Shown here: positions 49,113-61,136 of the stretch, piece by piece | Layout of the letters: every line of letters begins with the position of its first letter | Position numbering within the stretch: the first letter of the stretch is position 1 | DNA from: Sipunculus nudus | Taxonomy: Eukaryota; Annelida; Sipuncula; Golfingiida; Sipunculidae | NCBI GenBank assembly: GCA_026874595.1 | Contig: CM049311.1 | Span: forward strand, 45,015,676-45,079,675 | Direction of reading: 5' to 3' | Length of the DNA: 64,000 nucleotides | Program-made: the position numbers and the translations under genes | The notes under the pieces: model-generated | What the model was told of the DNA's origin: nothing | What the model saw: the letters and a program-made list of their open reading frames with translations, nothing else | The model's database searches: none

Positions 49113-50502
49113 TAAGTTATTAGCATAAAAAAAATCAGTACCTTAAATTTTGCCCAACTTTGACCATGGCACGTTTTTTTCCTGTAAGCACCATTGATTT
49201 AATTTTCACAGCATGTAAACATAAATATTTAGTTTGTCTAAATCTGAAATTTGAAAATAAAAGCTTGAAAATTAAGCTAGTTATTGATTTTTTTTTCTGT
49301 AGTCACTTGCTTTGATTACAGATGCAGGGTCCCACTCCAGGTCACTGGAAGTCAGCTATGCCAGGGTTTCTGATTTGTTACAGTCACTGGGGGAGATCCC
49401 CTGCTGTGACAGGTGTACAGTTATTCTCATATCACCACCCCAATCACCCCCCCCCCCCCCCACAAACCCAACCCACCAAGTGTTATGCAGTAATTGTTAT
49501 TGTTTTCACTGTATCTCCTTAATTGTTATGCTGTTTCCACTCCGATATGCAAAAACTTTCCTTGAAAAAATAATTCAAGGTGTAATCCAGAAGATGAAAT
49601 GTTGTGTAATGTAGCATTTTTAAATAAATCAATTTTCTTTTAAATGATTTTAACAAATATAAATGAACCCATCAGTATGCTTAAATTATTATAAAATATG
49701 AAGCACATTATGGATAAATAAAGACACAATTAAAAATTGTGAAATCTAAATCAAGTATTATTTTTAGATATTTATTGTTTTGCAGATTTAAAAGATATAT
49801 TTTTGAGGTAAAAAATAAATAAACATTTATATGCATGATGTGGTGTTATCTGACAAGATTGAGATTTATGATGATGCAATTGAGAATTATGAATCAACTT
49901 TTATATTCAGATATATATGTTAAATTGGAAATGTATAGAAAATCAGGATTTAATACAAACATTTGTTCATTATTTTCCTGCCTCAGCAGAATTTGAGATC
50001 AGGCTTTGCTTGCCCTGTTTTATGTTGTTAATTAGCTATATTTCAGCTGTATACATTTCATAAAAAAATACATATATAATTAAAAATATATATTATGCAA
50101 AAAAATAGATTCAATTGAACAAATGTGTAAACTACTGAAATGTCAACAGTTAATCGAAAAACCAACTTATGATCATGGTAATAGTACAGATCATTTGTTC
50201 ACAAACTGCTCACATGCTTTAGTTTCAACATTAGGAAACACATTGTCAGGTCACAAAATATTTTTTGCAACAATTTCTTGTTCATCAATACAAACCAATC
50301 ATATAAACCAACCATGGCCTTTATTACCTCTTCCTCTCACACTTTATCTCCATTAGATATTATTTTAGATTTTTACCTTCAAGGTTAACGTCAGCTGAGC
50401 ACAGTGACCCATATAGGTCCCTTGTGTATATTCTGGATTCTCAACATCATTGTTTGGCTAAAACCGAATAAATACTAGACATGGTGCAAATGTTTTGCAA
50501 AT

Positions 50503-53500
50503 GTATTTAAATACGAATATGATTATGTACTCCATTATAAAATTTCTTGCATAAAGAATAGGAATTCAGGTAAAAATGAAAGTATATGAATACTCGTGCA
50601 AATACTTTCAAAATGTATTCATGAATGCATTCATGAATATATTCTTTAATATTATTTTAATAATCATATCAGTTATATTTCATTTTACAAAATCATATGA
50701 TTCTCTTATTATTTTTAATAAAAATTTTATTTGGGACAATATTTGTAATTTTTTTTAATAAATAGTTAAACTCATATTATATGTTCTGCTTATAAGTTAT
50801 TTGGCCAAGTCAAAATCTGTGTGACAATAGTACTCCATTTGTTAATAAAATAAATGAAATCAATGCTCTTCCCTGTCTCCAAAGGAACTATCAAAATCAT
50901 ACATAAGCTAAACAACAACAACTCATAATACAGCTTATATTTATTACCACACAAAACCAGCATGTACCTCATTTCTAAATAATATTTTTTTATCATATAT
51001 AACAGCTGAGCGTCGTGACCCATAGGTCCCTTGTTTCTAATATAAATAAAAGCCATAAAACCAGGTACTTATGATCATTATTTAAATGTGTGAATTTTTA
51101 GCTCAGCTGACTATAAGTCATCTGAGCTATGGTCATGGTCCATTGTCTGTCGTCCGTCCGTCCGTCTGTCCGTCCGTCCGTCCATAGATGTGGCACGTTT
51201 TGAAACCGTAAGACCTAGGAATCCAAAATTCAGCATAATGTTAGATGTCCCCAAGATCTCCTACCAAGCCGAAAACTGGGTCTTTGCGACTTCGTACCTT
51301 TGAGAAATTATAGAAAAACCTCAATTTTTTATTAAAATCCTATTTTCACACTTCAGGACTGCCTAATATCAAAACCACTCATCTGTTTTTCCTCATATTT
51401 ACCATAAATATTCCTCTATATAGTTCCTATGTACATGCCAGAAATTAAGTCTGTAAAGTATAAATTCTTTGTAAAAAATCAGGAAAAATAATAACTCACT
51501 TAAAATGAAAGATTTTGAAACTAGAGTATTTTCTCAAATATATAACTATATTTAATTAAGATTCAATTGTTTACCCAAAATTAGATCTGAATTTTGTAAA
51601 TTTTTAGCTCAGCTGACTGAAAATCATCTGAGCTATAAGGATCACCTTTTGTCCGTCGTCCGTCCGGCCGTCCGGGCGTCTGTCCGTTAACAGGGCACAA
51701 ATCGTAACCGCTTAAACTGGAATCTTCTTACTTGACATCCTGGGGGGTCTATGAAAAATCTCCTTGGAAACCAGAAATTAGGTCTCTGTTACCCATATCC
51801 TTCGAGCTATGGGGCCCCAAAGTACCCCCCAGAAAAGTTCAAAATTTCATACAAAAACTTCAATATCTCATTAACTACTTGACTGATGGTCATGATTTTT
51901 GGCATACATATTGATCATGAGAGGTTCCATCAGTTCCTGAAGACTGGTGGCGCCACCTGTATTTTTCGATTTTTTACGAATTTTTTTCTCTATTTTTGAG
52001 ACCTTTCAAAATGTAAACATCTGTTAACAAGGCACAAATCGTGAAGACTGGACCTAGAATCTTCATTCTTGACACACTGAGAGACCTATGGAAAGTCTCC
52101 ATGGAAACCAGAAATTAGGTCTCTGTTACCCATATTCTTCAAGCTATGGAGCCCCAAAGTACCCCCAAGAAAAGTAAAAAATTTCATACAAAAACTTCAG
52201 TATCTTATTAACTACTTGAATGATGGTCATGATTTGTGGCATAACTATTGATCATGAGATGTGTCATCTGTTCCTGCAGACTGGTGGCGCCACCTGTATC
52301 GTTCAATTTTTTACGATTTTTTCCTCTATTTTTGAGACCTTTAAGGATGCTGTCATCTGTTAGCATGGCACAAATAGTAACGACTGGACCTAGAATCTTC
52401 ATTCTTGACACACAGGGAGACCCATGAAAAGTCTCCATGGAAATATGAAATTAGGTCTCTGTTACCCATATCCTTTCAGCTGTGGCACTCCAAAGTACAG
52501 CTCAGATTAATGGAAAATTTGATATAAAAGCTGAAGTATCTGAACAACGAATGCAGGGATCACCATAATTGTTTGCATGGATTTTGATCATGGAGTGTGT
52601 CATCAGTTTCTGCAGCCTGGGTGCGCCACCTCTATTTTTTTTTTTTTTTATTATATTTTACGAATTGTTTTCTCTTTTTTTTTTGAGACCTTTAAAAATG
52701 TGAACATCTGTTAGCATGGCACAAATCGTAACGACTGGACCTAGAATCTTCATTCTCAATACACTGAGAGACCTATGAAAAGTCTCCATGGAAACCAGAA
52801 ATTAGGTCTCTGTTACCCATATCCTTCGAGCTATGGGGCTCCAAGTTACCCCCCAGAGTAGTCAAAAATTTCATACAAAAACTTCAATATCTCAATCACT
52901 ACATCACTGATGGTCATGATTTTTGGCATACATATTGATTATGAGATGTTCCATCAGTTCATGCAGACTGGTGGCGCCACCTATATTGTTTGATTTTTTT
53001 ACGAATTTTTTTCTCTATTTTTGAGACCTTTCAAAATGTAAACATCTGTTAACAAGGCACAAATCGTAAAGACTGGACCTAGAATCTTCATTCTTGACAC
53101 ACTGAGAGACCTATGAAAAGTCTCCATGGAAACCAGAAATTAGGTCTCTGTTACCCATATCCTTTTAAGCTATGAGGCCCCAAAGTACCCCCCAGAGTAG
53201 TAAAAAATTTCATACAAAAACTTCAATATCTCAATAACTACATCACTGATGGTCATGATTTGTGGCATAACTATTGATCATGAGATGTGTCATCTGTTCC
53301 TGCAGACTGGTGGCGCCACCTGTATCGTTCAATTTTTTACGATTTTTTCCTCTATTTTTGAGACCTTTAAGGATGCTGTCATCTGTTAGCATGGCACAAA
53401 TAGTAACAACTGGACCTAGAATCTTCATTCTTGACATACAGGAAGACCCATGAAAAGTCTCCATGGAAATATGAAATTAGGTCTCTGTTACCCATATCCT

Positions 53501-56500
53501 TTAAGCTGTGGCACTCCAAAGTACAGCTCAGATTAATGGAAAATTTGATATAAAAGCTGAAGTATCTGAACAACGAATGCAGGGATCACCATAATTGTTT
53601 GCATGGATTTTGATCATGGAGTGTGTCATCAGTTTCTGCAGCCTGGGTGCGCCACCTCTATTTTTTTTTTTTTATTATTTTTTACGAATTGTTTTCTCTT
53701 TTTTTTTGAGACCTTTAAAAATGTGAACATCTGTTAGCATGGCACAAATCGTAACGACTGGACCTAGAATCTTCATTCTCAATACACTGAGAGACCTATG
53801 AAAGGTCTCCATGGAAACCAGAAATTAGGTCTCTGGTACCCATATCCTTCGAGCTATGGGGCTCCAAAGTACCCCCCAGAGTAGTCAAAAATTTCATACA
53901 AAAACTTCAATATCTCAATAACTACATCACTGATGGTCATGATTTTTGGCATACATATTGATTATGAGATGTTCCATCAGTTCATGCAGACTGGTGGCGC
54001 CACCTATATTGTTTGATTTTTTTACGATTTCTTCCTCTATTTTTGAGACCTTTAAGGATGCTGTCATCTGTTAGCATGGCACAAATCGTAAAGACTGGAC
54101 CTAGAATCTTCATTCTCAATACACTGAGAGACCTATGAAAAGTCTCCATGGAAACCAGAAATTAGGTCTCTGTTACCCATATCCTTCAAGCTATGGGGCC
54201 CCAAAGTACCCCCCAGAGTAGTCAAAAATTTCATACAAAAACTTTAATATCTTAATAACTACATCACTGATGGTCATGATTTGTGGCATAACTATTGATC
54301 ATGAGATGTTCCATCAGTTCCTGTAGACTGGTGGTGCCACCTATATTGTTTGATTTATTTACGATTTCTTCCTCTATTTTTGAGACCTTTAAGGATGCTG
54401 TCATCTGTTAGCATGGCACAAATAGTAACGACTGGACCTAGAATCTTCATTCTTGACACACAGGGAGACCCATGAAAATTCTCCATGGAAACCTGAAATT
54501 AGGTCTCTGTTACCCATATTCTTTAGGCTGTATGGCTCCAAAATACCCCCCAGAATAATGGAAAATTTGATACAAAAAGTGCAGTATCTCAATAACTACA
54601 ACACTGATGGTCATGATTTTTGGCACACATATTGATCATGAGCTGTTCCATCAGTTTCTGCAGAGAGGGTGCGCCACCTCTATTTTTTTCAAATTTTTAC
54701 GAATTTTTTTCTCTTTCTTCGAGACCTTTGAAGATGTGGTTATCTATCAAGAGGGTACAAATTGCAACAACTGGACCTAAATACTTCATTCTTGTCATGC
54801 AAGGAGGCCCATGAAGAGTGCCTGTGGAAACTTGAAATTAGGTCTCTGTTACCCATATCCTTCAAGCTATAGGACTCTGAAGTATCCCTTAGAATAATGG
54901 ACAATTTGATACAAAAGCTGAAGTATCTGAACAACTAATACGGAGATCATCATGATTCTTTTCATGGATATTGACCATTAAGTGTTTTTAGCTCAGCTGA
55001 CTGTAAGTCATCTGAAGTATCCCTCAGAATAATGGACAATTTGATACAAAAGCTCAAGTATCTAAACAACTATTGCAGTGATCACCATGATCCTTTGCAT
55101 GGATATTGATCATGGAATGTGTCATCAGTTTCTGCAGTATGGTGGCGCCACCTGTATTTTTTTTTTATTTTTACGAATTTTTTTCTCTTTTTTTGAGACC
55201 TCATAAGATGCGGTCATCTGTTAACATGGCACAAATCGTAACAACTGGACCTAGAATCTTCTCTCTTGACATGCTGAGAGCCCATGAAAAGTCTCCTTAA
55301 AAACTTGAAATTAGGTCTCTGTTACCCATAACCTCTGAGCTATAGGGCTCCGAAGTACCCCCCAGAATAATGGAAAATTTGATACAAAAGCTCAAGTATC
55401 TGGACAATTATTATATTGATCACCATGATTCTTTGCATGGATATTGATCATGAAATGTTTCATCAGATTCTGCATCCTGGTGGCGCCACCTGTATTTTTT
55501 TCAATTTTTAGCTCAGCTGACTGAAAGTCATCTGAGCTTTAGGGATCACCTTTTGTCCGTTGTCCGTCCGGCCATCCAGGAATCTGTCTGTTAACAGGGC
55601 ACAAATCGTAACCGCTAGACTGGGAATCTTCTTACTTGAAATCCTGGGAGGTCTATGGAAATTCTCCTTGTAAACCTGAAATTAGGTCACTAAGACCTAT
55701 ATTCTTTGAGCTATGGGGTTCTGAAGTACCCCCCAGAATAATGCAAAATTTAATACAAAAGCTCAAGTATCTGAACAACTAATGCATTAATCACCATGAT
55801 TCTTTACATGGATATTGATCATGGAGTGTTTCATCAATTCTGGAGATTGGTGGTGCCACCTATATTTTTTTTATTTTTATGATTTTTTTTCTCTACTTTT
55901 GTGATCTTTAAACATTTGGTCATCTGTAAACAGGGCACAAATCATAATGACTGGACCTAGAATCTTCTGTCCTCACCTCCAGGGAAGCCCATAAAAGGTC
56001 TACATGTAAACCCGAAATAAGGTCCCTGTTACCCATATTCTGTGAGCTATGGGGCTCTGAAGTACCCCCCAGAATAAAGATTTGGTCATATATTAACAGG
56101 GCACAAATCATAATGACTGGACCTAGAATCTTCTGTCCTCACTTCCAGGGAAGCCCATAAAAGGTCTACATGGAAACCCGAAATAAGGTCCCTGTTACCC
56201 ATATCCTTCATGCTCTTGGGCTCCGAAGTACTCCCCAGAATAAAGATTTGGTCATCTGTTAACAGAGCACAAATTATAATGACTTGACCTAGAATCTCCT
56301 TTCTTGATATGCTGGGAGGCCCCTGAAAAGTCTCCTTGTGCACCTGAAATTATATCTCTGTTACCCATATCCTTCATCCTATGCGGCTTTGAAATACCCC
56401 CCAGAATAAACATTTGGATTTGTTAACAGGGCACAAATCATAATAACTGGACCTAGAATTTTATTTTTTGACATGCTGGGAGACCCCTGAAAAGTCATCT

Positions 56501-58092
56501 TGCAAACCTTGAAAATAGGTGTCTGTTACCCATATCCTTCATGCTACAGAGCTCCATAGTACCCCAATGAATATTGGATGATTTTATACAAAAGGTCAAG
56601 TATGGAAAAAGTATTTCATTCAAATTTGACATTCAGATGATAAAATTACTTTTGTCAATGTCTTCCTGGTCAGCTGAGCGTCATGACCCCTGGGTCACTT
56701 GTTTAAGTTATTAGCATAAAAAAAATCAGTACCTTAAATTTTGCCCAACTTTGACCATGGCACGTTTTTTTCCTGTAAGCACCATTGATTTAATTTTCAC
56801 AGCATGTAAACATAAATATTTAGTTTGTCTAAATCTGAAATTTGAAAATAAAAGCTTGAAAATTAAGCTAGTTATTGATTTTTTTTTCTGTAGTCACTTG
56901 CTTTGATTACAGATGCAGGGTCCCACTCCAGGTCACTGGAAGTCAGCTATGCCAGGGTTTCTGATTTGTTACAGTCACTGGGGGAGACCCCCTGCTGTGA
57001 CAGGTGTACAGTTATTCTCATATCACCACCCCAATCACCCCCCCCCCCCCCACAAACCCAACCCACCAAGTGTTATGCAGTAATTGTTATTGTTTTCACT
57101 GTATCTCCTTAATTGTTATGCTGTTTCCACTCCGATATGCAAAAACTTTCCTTGAAAAAATAATTCAAGGTGTAATCCAGAAGATGAAATGTTGTGTAAT
57201 GTAGCATTTTTAAATAAATCAATTTTCTTTTAAATGATTTTAACAAATATAAATGAACCCATCAGTATGCTTAAATTATTATAAAATATGAAGCACATTA
57301 TGGATAAATAAAGACACAATTAAAAATTGTGAAATCTAAATCAAGTATTATTTTTAGATATTTATTGTTTTGCAGATTTAAAAGATATATTTTTGAGGTA
57401 AAAAATAAATAAACATTTATATGCATGATGTGGTGTTATCTGACAAGATTGAGATTTATGATGATGCAATTGAGAATTATGAATCAACTTTTATATTCAG
57501 ATATATATGTTAAATTGGAAATGTATAGAAAATCAGGATTTAATACAAACATTTGTTCATTATTTTCCTGCCTCAGCAGAATTTGAGATCAGGCTTTGCT
57601 TGCCCTGTTTTATGTTGTTAATTAGCTATATTTCAGCTGTATACATTTCATAAAAAAATACATATATAATTAAAAATATATATTATGCAAAAAAATAGAT
57701 TCAATTGAACAAATGTGTAAACTACTGAAATGTCAACAGTTAATCGAAAAACCAACTTATGATCATGGTAATAGTACAGATCATTTGTTCACAAACTGCT
57801 CACATGCTTTAGTTTCAACATTAGGAAACACATTGTCAGGTCACAAAATATTTTTTGCAACAATTTCTTGTTCATCAATACAAACCAATCATATAAACCA
57901 ACCATGGCCTTTATTACCTCTTCCTCTTACACTTTATCTCCATTAGATATTATTTTAGATTTTTACCTTCAAGGTTAACGTCAGCTGAGCACAGTGACCC
58001 ATATAGGTCCCTTGTGTATATTCTGGATTCTCAACATCATTGTTTGGCTAAAACCGAATAAATACTAGACATGGTGCAAATGTTTTGCAAAT
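50503..58092 (+). repeat. Tandem segmental duplication, copy 2
   Basis: Second unit of the duplication. The junction word GTATTTAAATACGAATATGA at about 50503-50522 also occurs at 42882-42901 and 58093-58112. The sequence left of the junction matches the left side of the 58093 site and the sequence right of it matches the right side of the 42882 site, as expected for unequal crossing-over at this word. Confidence 0.92.
51100..58015 (+). repeat. Duplicate of the 43480-50425 element
   Basis: Copy 2 of the nested family A element, with its internal array element at 51606-56703 and 3' end CTTGT at 58015. It differs from copy 1 by the ~29-bp deletion near 51470 and scattered single-base changes. 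Confidence 0.9.
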
Positions 58093-59195
58093 GTATTTAA
58101 ATACGAATATGAATATGTACTGCATTAAAAATTTTATTGCATAAGAATGGGAACTCAGGTAAAAATGAAAGTATTTGAATACCAGTGAAGATACTTTCAA
58201 AATGAATTCATGAATGCATTCATGAATTTATTCTATAATATTATTTTAATAATCATTTCAGTTATATTTCATTTTAAAAAATCAAATGATTCTCTTATTA
58301 TTTTTAATAAAAATTATATTTGGGACAATATTTGTAATTTTTTTTAAATGAATTGTTAAACTCTTATATGTTCTGCTTATAAGTTATATGGCCAAGTCAA
58401 AATCTGTGTGACAATAGTACTCCATTTGTTAATAAAATAAATGAAATCAATCCTCTTTCCTGTCTCCAAAGGTACTATCAAAATCATACATAAGCTGAAT
58501 AACAACTTTTAATACAGCTTATATTTATTACCACACAAAACCAGCATGGGCCTCATTTCTAAATCATATTTTTTATCATATATAACAGCTGAGCGCCGTG
58601 ACCCATAGGTCCCTTGTTTTTTTAATATAAATAAAAGCCATAAAACCAGGTACTTATGATCATTATTTAAATGTGTGAATTTTGTATATTCTGGATTCTC
58701 AACATCATTGTTTGGTGAAAACTGAATAAATACCAGACATGGTGCGAATACTTTGCAATTGTATTTAAACACGAATATAAATATGTACTCCATTATAAAA
58801 TTTCTTTCGTAAGAATGGGAATTCAGGTAAAAATGAAAGTCATTTCAAGTCAGGTCAAAAATCATACTATTCTCTTATTATTTTTAATAAAAATTATATT
58901 TGGGACAATATTTGTAATTTTTTTAATAAAATGGTAAACTCTTATATTATATGTTCTGCTTATAAGTTATGTGGCCAAGTCAAAATCTATGTGACAATCG
59001 CACTCCATTTGTTGATAAAATAAATGAAATTAATCCTCTTTCCTGTCTCCAAAGGTACTATCAAAATCATACATAAGCTAAACAACAAAAAATCATAATA
59101 CAGCTTATTTTTATTACCACATAAAACCAGCATGTGCCTCATTTCTAAATCATATTTTTTTATCATATATAACAGCTGAGCGCCGTGACCCATAG
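58016..59195 (+). repeat. 3' remainders of second-level and outermost family A copies
   Basis: 58016-58618 closes the second-level copy (CAGCTGAGCGCCGTGACCCA, CTTGTT). 58619-59195 closes the outermost copy. The two tails are collinear with each other (AATATAAATAAAAGCCATAA, GTATATTCTGGATTCTCAAC, TTATATTTGGGACAATATTT), confirming that they are ends of separate copies. The second tail lacks about 60 bp around 58845. Confidence 0.8.
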
Positions 59196-60065
59196 TATTT
59201 TTTGTATTTTCCCTGATGTATTTTTTGTGAAAACTGATATAATTTTATCCCCAATGATATCCGTATTGTTAGTTTCATCAGAGTTACAAAAACAAATCGC
59301 CATGCAATCAAATGTCAAATAAATAGCCGAAGTCTACTTTAATAACTGATGGGCAGTTGACATGGTGAGCCAACTTATGAACACATGCAATATATATAAG
59401 CTGGGGGATTTCTTATTTTCTTGTCTGATATACTGATATATTACATAAATTCATGTACTGCTATATTGTCAGTTAAAAATTATGCTCATTTCCAAGAAAA
59501 ACAGAGTAGGAAAAAAACAGTTTGGAAACCCCATACCACAGCAGGGATATATGATAGAGAAATCTGAATCTCTGACACAGTCACTGCACTTCAAAGGAAA
59601 GCTTTCCCTGTCACTTACACGGGACTGATTTAGTTGCGTTTTACAATGATTGTTATGGCAAGGCATTTCATATGTGCAGTAAAAACAGCGGATTACTTTT
59701 TGATGAGTGTTTGAACAATCAATGGAGACACAAACCCACCAAAAAAAAGTAAAACAGTTATCTCTCACGGTCCCTTCTTGAATTTGTCGAAAAATGAGTG
59801 GAGAAAGGCTCTCTGCATGTAAATATACATATATACAGTCTAGCCCGCTTTTTGTCATGTCGGTGGTGCATGCTTAAATTATGATAATTACCGGGCTGGA
59901 TAATATGCGGGCTTCAACATCGATGTTCTCTTGAGTCCTAGAAGAAGCGTTATGTCTCAAATGATATTTAATAAATCGGGGATAAAAAGAACATAAACGT
60001 TTTTGAATACTTTTATTGCACAACGGCATATCAAATTACGTTTATGCGCACCTCACAATTTATTT
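59196..60065. other. Single-copy sequence outside known repeats
   Basis: Less AT-rich, with no similarity to the repeats of the window. The only ORF of any length is on the minus strand at 59469-59858 and is listed separately. No promoter or exon could be supported. Confidence 0.4.
59469..59858 (-). other. Cys-rich ORF of doubtful status
   Basis: A 129-codon open frame with many Cys (IRCFYCTYEMPCHNNHC, LKCSDC, YPCCGMG). A GTAAGT word follows the CNNHCKTQLNQSR part at about 59620, which could be a donor. The ends of the ORF look non-coding, and no signal peptide, acceptor or family match was seen. It could be a decayed exon or chance. Confidence 0.2.
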
Positions 60066-60791
60066 CCTGTAACCAGCCCTGGGAGCCAGTCGTTGACCTG
60101 TAAATCGGCTGACTTGAAGAAAAAATGGCTGGCTAGCCGGCTGAGCCGGCTCAGGTCTAAAAACAATGATGATGGCTGAGTGGACAACGTTGTGGCTGGC
60201 TAGCCGGCTGAGCCGTAAAGATGAGGCAAATATCTAATGGACAAAAGTTGTCTCAGTCTAATGCAATTATATTTATATGAACAATAATATGAAACAAACT
60301 TAACGAATATTTTGACAAGTTAATTACCCTTTGGATAAATTAATTTTATTCAATATCACGCCGGGCGTGTACAAGGACAGTGAGTGGGAACGTGAAGGAT
60401 GGAGGTTCCCCCGTTGTGTTTTCAGATCTGACAATATAGCGTGTTTTGGTGAAGCTGACCGCTCATTTAATCAGATGAAAATTGTTATGATTTTCCTCAT
60501 TTCCTTTGACAGACGTTGGTTTCACATGAATTATTTGATCTCAACTGATATAACGTTAAATTGCTAAAAGCATCTTGTAAAAAAAAAAGGTTTCAATTTA
60601 GCTATTGAGATACATGTATATAGATATCATTGTTTGCATCCTCTAAGCAAATGTTTTCGTGCGCTCACTTGCATGACAGTTCAACCGGATAATCGTTTTT
60701 CGTGTGCCGAACTTAAAGTGTCACGACGACGTACTGTGTGCTTCATTTTTTAACTGTATCACATGAGGTTATGTGAAAGGGCAGGATATTT

Positions 60792-60794
<3 letters not shown>

Positions 60795-60880
<86 letters not shown>

Positions 60881-60910
60881 CGTGTGTGAGAGTGTGTGTG
60901 TGTGTGTGTA
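60795..60910. repeat. Composite (TA)n-(GA)n-(GT)n microsatellite
   Basis: About 16 TA, then about 27 GA with one interruption, then GT-rich repeats to 60910. It lies inside the hAT-like element. The minus-strand ORF across it (60743-60928) is repeat translation. Confidence 0.95.
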
Positions 60911-61136
60911 CAGAAAGTCATGTTTCACCCGCGAGTGTCTCTAAATTAATCAAAACATTTGGTAATAATCTGTCATTTGAGGAGGGAGAGAGGTGACATA
61001 ATCGTACAAAATCGAACCCCAGCCAAAGAGTTTTTATAATAATCATGAAAATTTGATTACTTAAAACATATTGTGAATTCTTCTTGATGTAATGTGAACA
61101 GACCAACTCACTGCCACAACCACGAAATCTCTAATT

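Larger units (their letters stand above)
43480..50425 (+). repeat. Family A element (43480-44014, 49113-50425) carrying another
   Basis: Inserted in the second-level copy at GTGTGAATTT/TGTATATTC; the uninterrupted word is at about 58675. The 5' hairpin is followed by a (GTCC)n stretch. The element is interrupted at GTAAATTTTT by the array element 44015-49112 and resumes AAGTTATTAGCATAAA. The C-tract site is at 49447-49461 and the 3' end GTCCCTTGT at 50425. The second copy is 51100-58015. Confidence 0.85.
42883..50502 (+). repeat. Tandem segmental duplication, copy 1 (about 7.6 kb)
   Basis: Nearly identical to 50503-58092. Offset is 7620 at the start and 7591 after a ~29-bp deletion in copy 2 near 51470. 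By eye I found fewer than about 20 substitutions and a few 1-bp indels, so identity is above 99%. The unit spans the 3' part of the third-level copy, part of the second-level copy and the whole 43480-50425 insertion. Confidence 0.92.
35663..59195 (+). repeat. Outermost family A copy of the nest (35663-38970, 58619-59195)
   Basis: 5' truncated at about 35663. It carries a family F insertion (36461-37998), runs to the T-run after TATTACATTT at 38970, and resumes at 58619 with TTTTAATATAAATAAAAGCC. It ends at 59195 in CAGCTGAGCGCCGTGACCCA followed by TAG, lacking the last bases. The 19.6 kb between is later family A insertions and a tandem duplication. Confidence 0.8.

Noticed and set aside
44617-56343. 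Repeated 60-100-residue ORFs on both strands of the array
   Set aside because: By-products of the tandem unit; both strands are equally open and substitutions ignore codon position.
60331-60567. 78-residue ORF as a hAT transposase fragment
   Set aside because: None of the hAT catalytic or dimerisation motifs can be seen.
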